Assembly (NCBI RefSeq): GCF_025151535.1
Contig: NZ_CP102288.1
Location: 2,985,501 to 3,049,500, forward strand
Origin: Segatella copri DSM 18205
GTDB lineage: Bacteria > Bacteroidota > Bacteroidia > Bacteroidales > Bacteroidaceae
DNA: 64,000 nucleotides
Reading direction: 5' to 3'
Under the pieces are notes generated by a model. That model saw nothing but the letters and a program-made list of their open reading frames with translations. It made no database searches and was not told where the DNA came from. The position numbers and the translations under genes are program-made. Positions 8,791 through 16,715 of this stretch are shown here, one piece after another; positions within the stretch are counted from its first letter, which is position 1; each line of letters opens with the position of its first letter.

Positions 8791-10728
8791 TCATGTAACT
8801 CCCTGATTTCCAATATCCAGATTTTTTGAGGTATGATTTGGGTGTAGCATGGATTTTCTTTTCCCGAGCGGTTTGGGGTTAATGTAGAGCAAATCATAGA
8901 TGGCGGAGAGTTTACTCTCTGCCTCTGTGCTCTGTCTTATACTAATGACCTGCCCATCTACGGTTTCAACTTTTGCAGTAACCACAACCTGTGTGCTGGC
9001 AATGCGCATGATTTCATCCCATCTCACATTCTCATGCTTCTTCAATTTCAGGCGATACTTGGTGACGCTGACCACCCAATATGCCAGTATGGCAAGGTTG
9101 AGATGAGCCTTGATTCCATTGTCGCTCTTATGATAGACAGGACGGATATCCAAGTCTGTCTTCAACACATGGAAAGTCTCCTCTACGGTTCTGATTACAT
9201 TATAAAATTTCCAGATGTTCAATTCCTGGCTTTCATCAAGGCTCGTCAGCAAGACATATTTTCCATGGAACTTTCTTCTCTGAGCAGCCTTGTCCTCTCT
9301 GCATTCCCAGGTCATGGAAGTAGCAACCTCGTTCTTTCCTGTACCCTCATAGGTAAAGGTAACGTTGTATGACAGGCGAATGGCTCCATATTGCTTGTCC
9401 AATTTGCCCAATCGCTTGTTCACGGCGTCACGTTTCTTGGTTCCGCCCTTGGTAAGAATACCCTTTTTGATTGCTTCCAATCCCTCCTCATAGCGTTTGC
9501 ATGCCTGCTCATACATGGAGCGTTCCTTGGCCCCCTTTGCGTCACTATCCACCATGAGAGCCTTGACGGATTCTCCATCCATGTCAACCTTACCCATCTG
9601 CAAGCGTATCTGCTGTCCCTTTTTGTCGGTATGATTGATGATTTCTGAACTTGTAGACTCGAACTTGCTATCGCCGGAAGGGAGTACGGTAATGTAGTCG
9701 AATCCATTGGCTTTTAACCAATTGACATTCGGCTTGGAGTAGAAGCCTGCATCCATCACTACGACACGTTTGGCTTCCTGAGTGGTGGTCTTGGCCAAAG
9801 TGCCAACGACTTCCTCAACGGTAGTAGAATCATGACGGTTTCCCTCGTATATCATTGTGCGGACGAGTAATCCCTCTGTGTTTACTACAGCAGCAAGGAC
9901 AACAATCCTGCAGTCGTCCCTTTTCTCTTTGGAACGACCATACTGACAGAGTTCACTGTTCTCCATTTTCCCCTCAAAGTAGGAGTTTGTGATGTCAAAC
10001 AGAAGGATTTTCTCCTCGATGCCGAACATGCTGCATACCCTGTCATGGAGCCAGTCCTCAAGACCATGGTGCTCGTCCCACAGACGCTTGGCACTTTCGT
10101 ACAAGGCATCTTTGGTTATTTTCTCCTTAGGAATGCCGAACATCTCTGCAAGTGCAGTGTTCTCACGAAGATAGCGGACGGTCTTCAATTCTGAATATGG
10201 ATAGATGGCACGTGCGATAATCTGCATGAGGGCAAAGTTTATATGGTCACGCTTCCATCCCCTGGAGGTCAGATATTTACGAATATCAAGCATACGCATG
10301 GTAGAGTTGCAGAGGTTCTCGCAACCGATGATGCGAGCTTCATGCTGGGTGAGCGTTTCAAGCTTAACGGCAACTGCTTTCTTGCGCTCCTCTTCTTCGC
10401 GAACCTTGCGCTCGGCGATGAGACGGGGATCGTTTTCCTGGGCATACTTGCTGCTGCGGTACTTCACGTATTGAGACATGGCTTCCTCGTAGAGCTTTTT
10501 GTTATCACACATCACGCTTTGTCCATCCTCAATCATAGTGGTAAGCATGGCTGCCAGTCGGTTACGTTCATCCTTGTCAAAGCCGGGAAGTTCTCCAAGG
10601 CAAAGAACACTACGATGCTTAGTCTTGCCATCTTTGTCGATGTAAGACTTCGTGAGACGATAGTAATCATATGCGATTGCTGTACCATCTCCCTGATCGC
10701 GATATTTCTTTGCCTTGGATATATACAT
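8791..10728 (-). CDS. IS1634-family DDE transposase
   Basis: About 645 aa. The IS4-like DDE core has Asp in LLFDITNSYFEG, Asp in VVMDAGFYS and Glu in the IRTVEETFHVLKTDLDIRPVYH segment, followed by IKAHLNLAILAYWV, a block typical of IS1634/IS1549 transposases; YGRSKEKR corresponds to their conserved GYSxDxR region. The start is set at ATG 10728 because the consensus promoter element ends at 10737. The GTG at 10749, which would add 7 residues, lies upstream of any transcript from that promoter. The leader would be only about 5 nt, so the mRNA may be nearly leaderless. Confidence 0.9.
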   Translation of the reverse strand: MYISKAKKYRDQGDGTAIAYDYYRLTKSYIDKDGKTKHRSVLCLGELPGFDKDERNRLAAMLTTMIEDGQSVMCDNKKLYEEAMSQYVKYRSSKYAQENDPRLIAERKVREEEERKKAVAVKLETLTQHEARIIGCENLCNSTMRMLDIRKYLTSRGWKRDHINFALMQIIARAIYPYSELKTVRYLRENTALAEMFGIPKEKITKDALYESAKRLWDEHHGLEDWLHDRVCSMFGIEEKILLFDITNSYFEGKMENSELCQYGRSKEKRDDCRIVVLAAVVNTEGLLVRTMIYEGNRHDSTTVEEVVGTLAKTTTQEAKRVVVMDAGFYSKPNVNWLKANGFDYITVLPSGDSKFESTSSEIINHTDKKGQQIRLQMGKVDMDGESVKALMVDSDAKGAKERSMYEQACKRYEEGLEAIKKGILTKGGTKKRDAVNKRLGKLDKQYGAIRLSYNVTFTYEGTGKNEVATSMTWECREDKAAQRRKFHGKYVLLTSLDESQELNIWKFYNVIRTVEETFHVLKTDLDIRPVYHKSDNGIKAHLNLAILAYWVVSVTKYRLKLKKHENVRWDEIMRIASTQVVVTAKVETVDGQVISIRQSTEAESKLSAIYDLLYINPKPLGKRKSMLHPNHTSKNLDIGNQGVT

Positions 10729-10736
10729 TTCGGGGG

Positions 10737-10767
10737 CAAAGGTACACACAATTTTTTAACTGGCAAA
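10737..10767 (-). promoter_or_regulatory. Transposase promoter
   Basis: Minus strand TTTG (10764-10767), 19-nt spacer, TACCTTTG (10737-10744): perfect consensus. It lies only 8 nt before the ATG at 10728. Confidence 0.8.
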
Positions 10768-10937
10768 ACGGGCGGGTGTAGCATTTTGGGGATTTTCCCG
10801 AACATTCGCCGCAAATTAGGATTCTTTATGCAAAATCAGCTAGGTAATTGGCTGAAAACTGCCAAAATCTAGGATTTCGTTAGGAATCTTTAAGTTTTTC
10901 ATCAAAGACTGCTGCAATGTGGGTTAATGAGATAAGA

Positions 10938-10984
10938 TAAAAAGGGAAGGTTGCACGGAATATGAACCGCAGCCTTCCTTTTTT
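10938..10984 (+). terminator. Original guaD terminator, displaced by the IS
   Basis: GGAAGGTTGC pairs with GCAGCCTTCC (one G-U) and ends in a run of six T. It directly follows the IS right end, with no gene between, so it is best read as the terminator that once followed the guaD stop. Confidence 0.75.
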
Positions 10985-11060
10985 CGTAGATTCTTCTTGT
11001 ATTCTATCATGCGGGATAGAGAAAAATGGAGAAAAGGAACGATTTCTCAGATTTTCTTTG

Positions 11061-11068
11061 TAATTTTG
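11061..11068 (+). promoter_or_regulatory. -7 element of the nucleobase permease gene
   Basis: TAATTTTG matches TAnnTTTG; no clear TTTG lies 19-20 nt upstream. It places transcription start near 11073, supporting the ATG at 11134 over the one at 11026. Confidence 0.5.
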
Positions 11069-11133
11069 TCGCCAAATTCAGAAAAGACACTGAATTGATG
11101 GATAATGGAAATTCTCTAATTATTATAACGACA

Positions 11134-12441
11134 ATGGAACAGTCAATAGAAAACCTCTACAAATTAGACGGCAGAGTGCCCGTAGGTAAAGCACTCCCAT
11201 TTGGTCTTCAGCATGTGCTGGCGATGTTTGTCAGCAATATTGCGCCAATCATGATTCTCGCTGGTGCGATAGGTCTGGACAGTTCGGTGAGCGCCGTGCT
11301 TATCCAGAACTGTATGGTCATCGCTGGTATCGGTACCTTGGTGCAGCTTTATCCGGTATGGCGCATCGGTTCACGCCTTCCTATCGTGATGGGTATCTCC
11401 TTCACCTTCCTTTCGCTCGCCATCGCCATTGCCGGTGCTCATGGTATGGGTACTTTGATAGGCGCTGTCATCATTGGTGGTCTGGTAGAAGGAACACTCG
11501 GACTTTTCGCCAAGTATTGGATCAAGCTCATTCCGCCTGTAGTAGCCGCTACCGTGGTAACAGCCATCGGTTTCTCGCTCCTTCCTGTTGGTGCCAACTC
11601 TTTTGCGGGTGGTCAGGGTGCTGCTGATTTCGGTAGCATGAACAACTGGGTTGTGGGTTCTGTCACTTTGCTGGCTTGTCTGCTTTGTCAGATTTTCGCC
11701 AAGGGTTTCTTGCGTTCTCTCTCTGTATTGGTAGGATTGCTGGTAGGTTACATCCTGGCTCTGTTTATGGGAATGATAGATTTCAGCGGACTTTCTGGTC
11801 TCTCTATCGTAGCTTTGCCAAAGCTTCTTCCATTTACACCTGAGTTTAATATTGGTGCTATTCTCTCGGTGGTAGCAGTATATCTGGTTTCTGCCACAGA
11901 GACGATTGGTGATACTTCTGCGCTCTGCAACAGTGCGTTGAAGCGTGATCCTAAGACTAAGGAGATGGGTGCGGCAGTCTGCTGCGATGGCTTCGTCAGT
12001 TCGGTTTCCGGTCTTTTCGGTTGTACTCCTATCACTTCTTTCAGTCAGAACGTAGGTTTGGCAGCGATGTCGGGAGTGGTGAACCGCTTTACTATTGCCA
12101 TGGGTGCCATCATCATGATTATCGGTGGTATCTTCCCAGCTATCGGTTATGTACTTACTACGATTCCTCAGGCAGTATTGGGTGGCTGTACCATCATGAT
12201 GTTCGGTAGCATCCTCTTTGCCGGTTTCGGCATGATGGCGCGTACCGGCTTCTCTCAGCGCAACATGGTCATCGTGAGCCTCTCGCTCAGCGTAGGTCTC
12301 GGATTCACATCTGCAACAGGTATGTTCAACATCTTCCCAGAGATTGTGCGCACCGTTTTTGCTGATAACTGTGTGGCAGTAGTCTTCCTGCTCGCCGTTA
12401 TCCTGAACCTCGTGTTGCCGAAGAATCTGGATAAGGCATAA
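11134..12441 (+). CDS. NCS2-family nucleobase (xanthine/uracil) permease
   Basis: A 435-aa inner-membrane proton symporter with about 14 hydrophobic segments. The NCS2 signature is SFSQNVGLAAMSGVVNR, and the substrate-site Glu lies in SATETIGDTSA, the form usual in xanthine/uric acid-type carriers. Neighbouring guanine deaminase and xanthine phosphoribosyltransferase argue for a purine base, most likely xanthine, over uracil. The start chosen (MEQSIENLYKLDGRVP) lies 66 nt after the TAATTTTG element; the upstream in-frame ATG at 11026 would add 36 non-conserved residues lying before that promoter. A strong terminator follows. Confidence 0.87.
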   Translation: MEQSIENLYKLDGRVPVGKALPFGLQHVLAMFVSNIAPIMILAGAIGLDSSVSAVLIQNCMVIAGIGTLVQLYPVWRIGSRLPIVMGISFTFLSLAIAIAGAHGMGTLIGAVIIGGLVEGTLGLFAKYWIKLIPPVVAATVVTAIGFSLLPVGANSFAGGQGAADFGSMNNWVVGSVTLLACLLCQIFAKGFLRSLSVLVGLLVGYILALFMGMIDFSGLSGLSIVALPKLLPFTPEFNIGAILSVVAVYLVSATETIGDTSALCNSALKRDPKTKEMGAAVCCDGFVSSVSGLFGCTPITSFSQNVGLAAMSGVVNRFTIAMGAIIMIIGGIFPAIGYVLTTIPQAVLGGCTIMMFGSILFAGFGMMARTGFSQRNMVIVSLSLSVGLGFTSATGMFNIFPEIVRTVFADNCVAVVFLLAVILNLVLPKNLDKA

Positions 12442-12462
12442 GAATCAAAGATATTTATAGAT

Positions 12463-12507
12463 AAAAAGGTGCAACTCACAAGTAAGGAAAGTGAGTTGCA
12501 CCTTTTT
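12463..12507. terminator. Bidirectional terminator between permease and hydrolase genes
   Basis: 17-bp inverted repeat (12463-12479 with 12491-12507; core AGGTGCAACTCAC) with 11-nt loop, A-run before and T-run after. The flanking genes converge on it. Confidence 0.92.
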
Positions 12508-12542
12508 TGCTATAAACTGTTAACTATAAACTATTAACTAAA

Positions 12543-13529
12543 TCACTGTCCTCCCAGTCTTTCGAAGAAGGTGATGATTTCTTCGAAGGTCTTGAATTCA
12601 TCGCTGCCGTATTCTATCGTCGTACCCATGAAACCATCGCATGGGCTAGGGTCGATGAAGTAATCGCCGTAGAGCAGGTTCTTCTGGTTGCAGAAGATGA
12701 TGTGGTTGTAGGCTGGGGTAGAGAGATATTCCTCCACCCAAGTCTGTACCTTCGCCATGTATTCATGGTCGTTGGTTGGCGCTGGGGCTACGATATATAC
12801 GTTGTAATGCTCTATCAGCATCTCGTAAGCCTTGTGCATCGAACTGGTTGCCTTCATGTAACTGTCGTGCAGAGCATCGAAGTCGATGTATACGATAGGG
12901 CGCTCCTTGCCGTTCTGCTTGTCGTCTATCCATCGGATTACCGGACAGAGATAGTGGAATGCTACCTTGTCGATAAGTCGGTGCTCGCCGTGGAATGGGA
13001 TGGCGAGCGGATAGTGCTCATGGAAGAGGTCGAAGGTATGGACCAACGGATCAGCATCTCCGAAGAGACCGTAAACACGTTGCTGCTCCTCGGGAGTAAT
13101 GTCCTGGAAGCAACGCTCGGTAAAGTCACGGTATTCCTTGATGAGGCCTTTGGTAACCATCAGTTCGTTCACTCCGTCCTTTCTCGGGTTCTGGAATTCC
13201 TGCTTGCCGGTCATGCTGCTCATAGTATCGCCCATCTTGAAGGCAGGGTTTACGAGGATGCGGTCGAATCCTTTCAGCAGTTCGGTATACATGCCTCCCA
13301 TCGAGGTACCGATGATGAGGTCGGGCTTCTCAGTCTCCGCCATCTTCTGCAGCATTTCTATGCCCTCTTCCGGATGTACCGGGATGTCTTCAGCCACGAG
13401 GGTGGCATTCGGCATCAGTTCCTGCAACATCTTTACGGTGCCGCTCTGTGCAGAAGAGAGGAAACCGTGAACATACATGATTTTCTTGCCCGCCATGAGG
13501 TCGGGGAATTGTTTGATATATGGATTCAT
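12543..13529 (-). CDS. YqiA-like alpha/beta hydrolase fused to a HAD-like (5'-nucleotidase C type) domain
   Basis: 328 aa in two parts. Residues about 15-190 resemble the YqiA/UPF0227 esterases: nucleophile elbow GTSMGGMYT, acid loop GDADPLV and catalytic His in HGEHRLIDK. Residues about 200-328 look like the NT5C deoxyribonucleotidase branch of the HAD fold: IVYIDFDALHDS, APAPTNDHEYMAKVQTWVEEYL, NQKNLLYGDYFIDPSP and GTTIEYGSDEFKTFEEI. The first DxD and a Lys are present, but the usual second Asp of the DYLIDD motif is replaced (DYFIDPSP), so phosphatase activity is doubtful. It has its own promoter. Both folds are inferred from motifs; the joint function is unknown. Confidence 0.72.
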   Translation of the reverse strand: MNPYIKQFPDLMAGKKIMYVHGFLSSAQSGTVKMLQELMPNATLVAEDIPVHPEEGIEMLQKMAETEKPDLIIGTSMGGMYTELLKGFDRILVNPAFKMGDTMSSMTGKQEFQNPRKDGVNELMVTKGLIKEYRDFTERCFQDITPEEQQRVYGLFGDADPLVHTFDLFHEHYPLAIPFHGEHRLIDKVAFHYLCPVIRWIDDKQNGKERPIVYIDFDALHDSYMKATSSMHKAYEMLIEHYNVYIVAPAPTNDHEYMAKVQTWVEEYLSTPAYNHIIFCNQKNLLYGDYFIDPSPCDGFMGTTIEYGSDEFKTFEEIITFFERLGGQ

Positions 13530-13592
13530 ATTCTTATAGTTTTATAGGGGGCATCATATCATGCTCCCTGAACAACTTATTCATTTCTGCTG

Positions 13593-13623
13593 CAAAATTA
13601 CGCTAAATTGCAGACAAAACAAA
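13593..13623 (-). promoter_or_regulatory. Promoter of the hydrolase/HAD fusion gene
   Basis: Minus strand TTTG (13620-13623), 19 nt, TAATTTTG (13593-13600), 63 nt before the start codon at 13529; divergent from the xpt promoter. Confidence 0.72.
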
Positions 13624-13663
13624 ATTATTGGGCGATAAACTTCCTTGTTTGCGAAAAAAGTAG

Positions 13664-13671
13664 TAAATTTG
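13664..13671 (+). promoter_or_regulatory. -7 element of xpt
   Basis: TAAATTTG with no exact TTTG at the usual distance. It predicts a leader of about 25 nt, too short for a purine riboswitch, and excludes the in-frame ATG at 13608 as start. Confidence 0.55.
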
Positions 13672-13703
13672 CACCCAATAACCATATTAAAGTTCAAGTC
13701 ATA

Positions 13704-14270
13704 ATGGATTTACTGAAAGAAAGAATTATGCAGGAGGGCAGATGCTTTCCTGGTGGAATCTTAAAAGTAGACAGCTTTGTGAACCATCAGATGGACCCTA
13801 TTCTGATGATGGACTTAGCTAAGGAATTCGTGCGCCTTTTCAAGGACATCAAGTACAACAAGATTATTACTATCGAGGCTTCGGGCATCGCGCCTGCCAT
13901 CATGGTAGGTTATCTGACCAATCTTCCTGTTGTATTTGTGAAGAAAAAGCAGCCTAAGACTATGGAGGGTATGATTACCTCTGTGGTTCACTCTTTTACA
14001 AAGGACCGCGATTATACGGTTTGTGTGAGCAACAGTTATCTTACTCCTGAGGACCATGTTATCTTTATCGATGATTTCCTTGCCAATGGTAATGCGTCTA
14101 AGGGCGTGATGGACCTTTGCGAGAAGGCTGGTGCCAAGATTGAGGCGATGGGTTTCATCATCGAGAAGGCTTTCCAGCATGGTGGTGACTTCCTGCGCAA
14201 GGAGGGAATCCGTTATGAGGCGCTCGCTACCGTAGAGAGCCTGGATGATTGCAAGATTGTCTTGAAGTAA
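13704..14270 (+). CDS. xpt: xanthine phosphoribosyltransferase
   Basis: A 188-aa cytoplasmic enzyme joining xanthine to PRPP to give XMP. The PRPP-binding loop is [14 protein letters not shown], and the N terminus [12 protein letters not shown] plus [14 protein letters not shown] and EASGIAPA are hallmark Xpt sequences. The start is at 13704; 32 extra upstream codons would lie before the promoter and do not resemble the family. Together with guanine deaminase and the NCS2 permease it forms a xanthine/guanine salvage set. A strong terminator follows. Confidence 0.93.
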   Translation: MDLLKERIMQEGRCFPGGILKVDSFVNHQMDPILMMDLAKEFVRLFKDIKYNKIITIEASGIAPAIMVGYLTNLPVVFVKKKQPKTMEGMITSVVHSFTKDRDYTVCVSNSYLTPEDHVIFIDDFLANGNASKGVMDLCEKAGAKIEAMGFIIEKAFQHGGDFLRKEGIRYEALATVESLDDCKIVLK

Positions 14271-14287
14271 AATCTTTTATATATATT

Positions 14288-14315
14288 AAAAGCCGCCTGT
14301 AATAGGGCGGCTTTT
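14288..14315. terminator. Terminator after xpt
   Basis: AAAAGCCGCC (14288-14297) pairs with GGCGGCTTTT (14306-14315) and continues TT. It lies between convergent xpt and the SGNH gene, ending 4 bases before the SGNH stop. Confidence 0.92.
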
Positions 14316-14318
14316 TTC

Positions 14319-15512
14319 TTACTTGACGATATCAGCGGCATAGATTCCCATCGCCTTGTAGCCTGCCGGATTCGGGTGGAGCCAGTCGTTGCTGGCATAT
14401 TCCCGTTTCATCCTTCTGTCATCATTCGGGTCTTGAAGCAGCTTGGCGAAGTCTAAAATGCCATCTGCGTTCTTTGCCTGACTTCGAATCCAGTCGTTTA
14501 CATAGAGTCGGGCTGCTTCGTGGAAATGGCTGTAGTAGCCGGCACCCTTGAAAGGCGTGATGGTGCCCAGATAAACTTTCATCTTCCGGGCCTTCGCCTT
14601 CTTCATCATTCCCTGTATGCTCTCTATAATCTGGCGGGCTACCGTTTCGCTGTTGCCGCTCTTGGCTGCACCTATGTCGTTGATGCCTTCAAAGATAATT
14701 ACCTTCTTTACGCCGCTCTGCATCAGAATATCTCGGTCGAAGCGTTCCTTGGCGAGTGCCCCGAAACCGCCCGGCACGGTTACCCGGTTGTTGCCGATGC
14801 CCAGGTTCAATACGCCCTGGTTGGTTATCTTATGCTTCAGCTGCAGCATCTCCGACATAACATCCGGCCACCGGTTCTGGGCATTATCCGTAGAACATTT
14901 GCCGTCGGTAATAGAGTTGCCCATGATGGCGATGGCACTCATGTTGTTGCTCATCGTATACACATCGATGCCGCTGATGTTGTACCAGTGGTTCTCGCGG
15001 AAAGCCTTTTCGAAGTTGGAGTGGGCATTGGTTACTCCCTTCATGATATAAGAGGTGGTACGTGAGCCCATGTGAACGGTAGGCACATCGGGAGCCGAGG
15101 TATAGTTGATGGTGATGGCAACGCGCTCCAGGTTCTTGAGATTGAACTTCAGCGCATCGCTCACTATCTGCCTGCCGGCAGGAATGGTAGCTTTGTAGCT
15201 GTTGCCGAACTTGAAGTATTGAGCCGATTTGGCATCAATCTTGAAAGAGTCTTTGGCGTGGGCGATATAGATGGAGCGTATCACTACGGGTTGCATCGAG
15301 TAGATATTGCTCAGTTTCAGTCTTATCACGTCGCCTCCCACGCTTACTTTTACTATCTGGCGAACCGAACGGTTTGTCATGTTGTTATTATAGGGCATAA
15401 ACGCTTTCACCACAGTCTGTGGTGCCGTAGCCCAAGTTCCAATCCATGTTTGTGCCGCCATCTGTAGTGTGTATGTGCAGATGAAGCATAGTATCATTAT
15501 AAATCTTTTCAC
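14319..15512 (-). CDS. secreted SGNH/GDSL esterase-like hydrolase
   Basis: 397 aa with an N-terminal signal peptide ending near MAAQ. An N-terminal beta-sandwich region (about residues 25-180) is followed by an SGNH domain: block I MGNSITDG (Ser), block II NLGIGNNR (Gly), block III FEGINDIG (Asn), block V NDWLHPNPAGY (Asp, His). It is a clear paralogue of the SGNH gene in the xylan locus (44500-45705), sharing domain order and the GSRTTSYI motif. Such proteins deacetylate plant polysaccharides; the substrate here is unknown because no glycosidase adjoins it. No good promoter was found upstream of 15512. Confidence 0.85.
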   Translation of the reverse strand: MKRFIMILCFICTYTLQMAAQTWIGTWATAPQTVVKAFMPYNNNMTNRSVRQIVKVSVGGDVIRLKLSNIYSMQPVVIRSIYIAHAKDSFKIDAKSAQYFKFGNSYKATIPAGRQIVSDALKFNLKNLERVAITINYTSAPDVPTVHMGSRTTSYIMKGVTNAHSNFEKAFRENHWYNISGIDVYTMSNNMSAIAIMGNSITDGKCSTDNAQNRWPDVMSEMLQLKHKITNQGVLNLGIGNNRVTVPGGFGALAKERFDRDILMQSGVKKVIIFEGINDIGAAKSGNSETVARQIIESIQGMMKKAKARKMKVYLGTITPFKGAGYYSHFHEAARLYVNDWIRSQAKNADGILDFAKLLQDPNDDRRMKREYASNDWLHPNPAGYKAMGIYAADIVK

Positions 15513-15559
15513 CTTGTTGTATTTTAAAAGTATATATTTGTATGTTAATGAGGTGTTGT

Positions 15560-15635
15560 CACTAGGCTCGGCAGCTCTGCTGACTGCAGTCGGCAGAGCT
15601 GCTGACTAGGCTCAGCAGAGCTGCCGAGCCTAGTG
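15560..15635. repeat. Long perfect inverted repeat, 24-bp arms
   Basis: 15560-15583 (CACTAGGCTCGGCAGCTC...) is exactly complementary to 15612-15635 around a 28-nt spacer. The spacer itself reuses pieces of the arms (GGCAGAGCTGCTGA), so alternative folds exist. There is no T-run, so it is not an obvious terminator. Confidence 0.85.
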
Positions 15636-15650
15636 GGAATCTTCAAGAAG

Positions 15651-15733
15651 CAGTCTGCTTGAACCTCAGATACAGTCTGCTTGAACCTCAGATACAGTCT
15701 CTCTGAACCTCAGATACCGACTGTTTGAACCTC
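15651..15733. repeat. 22-nt tandem repeat, about 3.8 copies
   Basis: Units begin at 15651, 15673, 15695 and 15717. The first two are identical, the third differs in a few bases and the fourth is partial and diverged; shared core TTGAACCTCAGATA (CTGAACCTCAGATA in the third). The stretch 15736-15812 shows nothing else recognisable. Confidence 0.85.
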
Positions 15734-15812
15734 CTAATCTATATCTTTGACCCAGTGCAGTCGTATCCTTGCGCCAGATGAGCCGTCTCGTTACGCTTAT
15801 TCAGCCGCATTG

Positions 15813-16079
15813 TTATGCTTGATAATAAATAGTATCTTCTGCATTTGACGGTTTGTATATGCCAGCATCTGCGAACAGTCCTTCAAAGCATAAATCTTCG
15901 TCTAATTCAGGCCAATGGATACCATATCTGCTCAATACGAAAGCCTTACGCTGGGCAGGTGTGGCGTTAGCAAGACGGCTCCAACGGCTGAAAGGATAGT
16001 TAGCCTTCCAGCCATTTTGGGTTTCTGCCCAAATATGGGCATCGTCAACCCAAACGCGATTTACTCTATATTGCTCCAT
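15813..16079 (-). CDS. DUF2442 domain protein
   Basis: 88 aa. The fold signature is the short beta strands RVNRVWVDDAHIWAETQNGWKANYPF followed by the WSRLANATPAQRKAFVLSRYGIHWPELDEDLCFEGLF block usual for DUF2442. These proteins are very often encoded next to DUF4160, as here: its start is 6 nt after the DUF4160 stop, so the two are translated from one message. The pair has been suspected of being toxin-antitoxin-like on gene order; no activity can be assigned from sequence. Confidence 0.85.
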   Translation of the reverse strand: MEQYRVNRVWVDDAHIWAETQNGWKANYPFSRWSRLANATPAQRKAFVLSRYGIHWPELDEDLCFEGLFADAGIYKPSNAEDTIYYQA

Positions 16080-16085
16080 AATATC

Positions 16086-16322
16086 TTATTTTTGATTAAA
16101 ATACTCTTTCCATCTATCTATAATGACCGCCTCATTCTCAGAAATAATAGATTCAATCAAGGCAATATCATGCTTTTTGAATCCATGATTATAAATCTGG
16201 GTCAGAGGGGATACATTGTATTTTGCTTCATTTCCATCCTTGATAACATGGACATGAATTGGTTCATGATCATTAGAATAAAACATGAATCTGAATCCGA
16301 AAAATATAAATATTGTTGGCAT
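16086..16322 (-). CDS. DUF4160 domain protein
   Basis: 78 aa. MPTIFIFFGFRFMFYSNDHEPIHVHV and the tail AVIIDRWKEYFNQK match the DUF4160 pattern, in which a compact beta domain exposes an HVHV motif. It is the first gene of a two-gene operon with DUF2442. The start at 16322 is chosen because the promoter in repeat R1 ends at 16338, leaving a leader of about 10 nt; longer upstream frames run through the repeat itself. A second, divergent DUF4160 gene lies at 17263-17544. Confidence 0.85.
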   Translation of the reverse strand: MPTIFIFFGFRFMFYSNDHEPIHVHVIKDGNEAKYNVSPLTQIYNHGFKKHDIALIESIISENEAVIIDRWKEYFNQK

Positions 16323-16337
16323 CGTTTCTTTTTTTTG

Positions 16338-16459
16338 CAAAGATACGCTTTTCTTCTGAAAGATGCAAGGAATTTTTGGAAAATGTTTGAGGATGAGTGA
16401 GATAACAAGAAAAATGTATATCCTCGCTTGCCCGATGTGTTGGGCAAGAAGGATATACA
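16338..16459 (-). repeat. Dispersed hairpin-promoter repeat, copy R1
   Basis: Read on the minus strand: hairpin with arms TGTATATCC-TCG-CTTGCCC and GGGCAAG-AA-GGATATACA (16415-16459), then a TCAAACATTTTCC stretch, then TTG(N20)TATCTTTG (16338-16368), the promoter of the DUF4160 gene. Related copies are R2 (20216-20338), R3 (21284-21341), R5 (about 21851-21922) and R4 (22744-22894). Confidence 0.8.
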
Positions 16460-16500
16460 TTCGTAAGCGTCTCCGCGTTTATACCTTGCATAATTCAAAA

Positions 16501-16536
16501 AAAGCAGTAACAGCTGATTAAACTAATGCTGTTACT
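16501..16536. repeat. Hairpin in a gene-poor stretch
   Basis: AGTAACAGC (16506-16514) pairs with GCTGTTACT (16528-16536), preceded by A-rich and followed by ACTTTTTCC: a possible terminator in either direction. Upstream sequence 16460-16500 shows no gene. Confidence 0.5.
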
Positions 16537-16578
16537 ACTTTTTCCATCGGTCAGGAAGTAAGTTTCTATATTTTTCCA

Positions 16579-16677
16579 ATGGGGTATTGGGTTGCCATTC
16601 TGCACTCCATCGCTGAAACTGCTATGAAGAACGGAAATTCGAAATTCAATGCAATTCTTGCTGTAGTACAACAGTAA
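16579..16677 (+). CDS. possible 32-aa small ORF
   Basis: ATG at 16579 to TAA at 16675-16677 encodes 32 residues (MGYWVAILHSIAETAMKNG...). There is no promoter or ribosome-binding site visible and no recognised family. It could be a gene remnant. Listed because it is the only open frame in the 16540-16715 gap. Confidence 0.15.
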   Translation: MGYWVAILHSIAETAMKNGNSKFNAILAVVQQ

Positions 16678-16715
16678 GACGATTACTCATGCCCATAGGG
16701 GTGCTGAGTAGTTAC

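Larger units (their letters stand above)
8772..10923 (-). mobile_element. IS1634-like insertion sequence, intact
   Basis: The element is bounded by TTAACCCACATTGCAG (8768-8783) and its exact reverse complement (10912-10927). Because TTAA is palindromic it can be read either as a 4-bp target duplication (element 8772-10923, 2152 bp) or as part of 16-bp terminal repeats. It carries one transposase gene and a consensus promoter. The insertion point is the guaD stop codon; the sequence after the right end resumes with the guaD terminator. Identical ends and an open transposase frame suggest recent or still possible activity. Confidence 0.88.

Noticed and set aside
11026..11133. 36-residue N-terminal extension of the nucleobase permease
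   Set aside because: Not family-like and lies mostly upstream of the predicted transcript from the TAATTTTG element.
13672..13703. Purine riboswitch before xpt
   Set aside because: The predicted leader is about 25 nt, too short for a purine aptamer, and no conserved loop sequences are seen.
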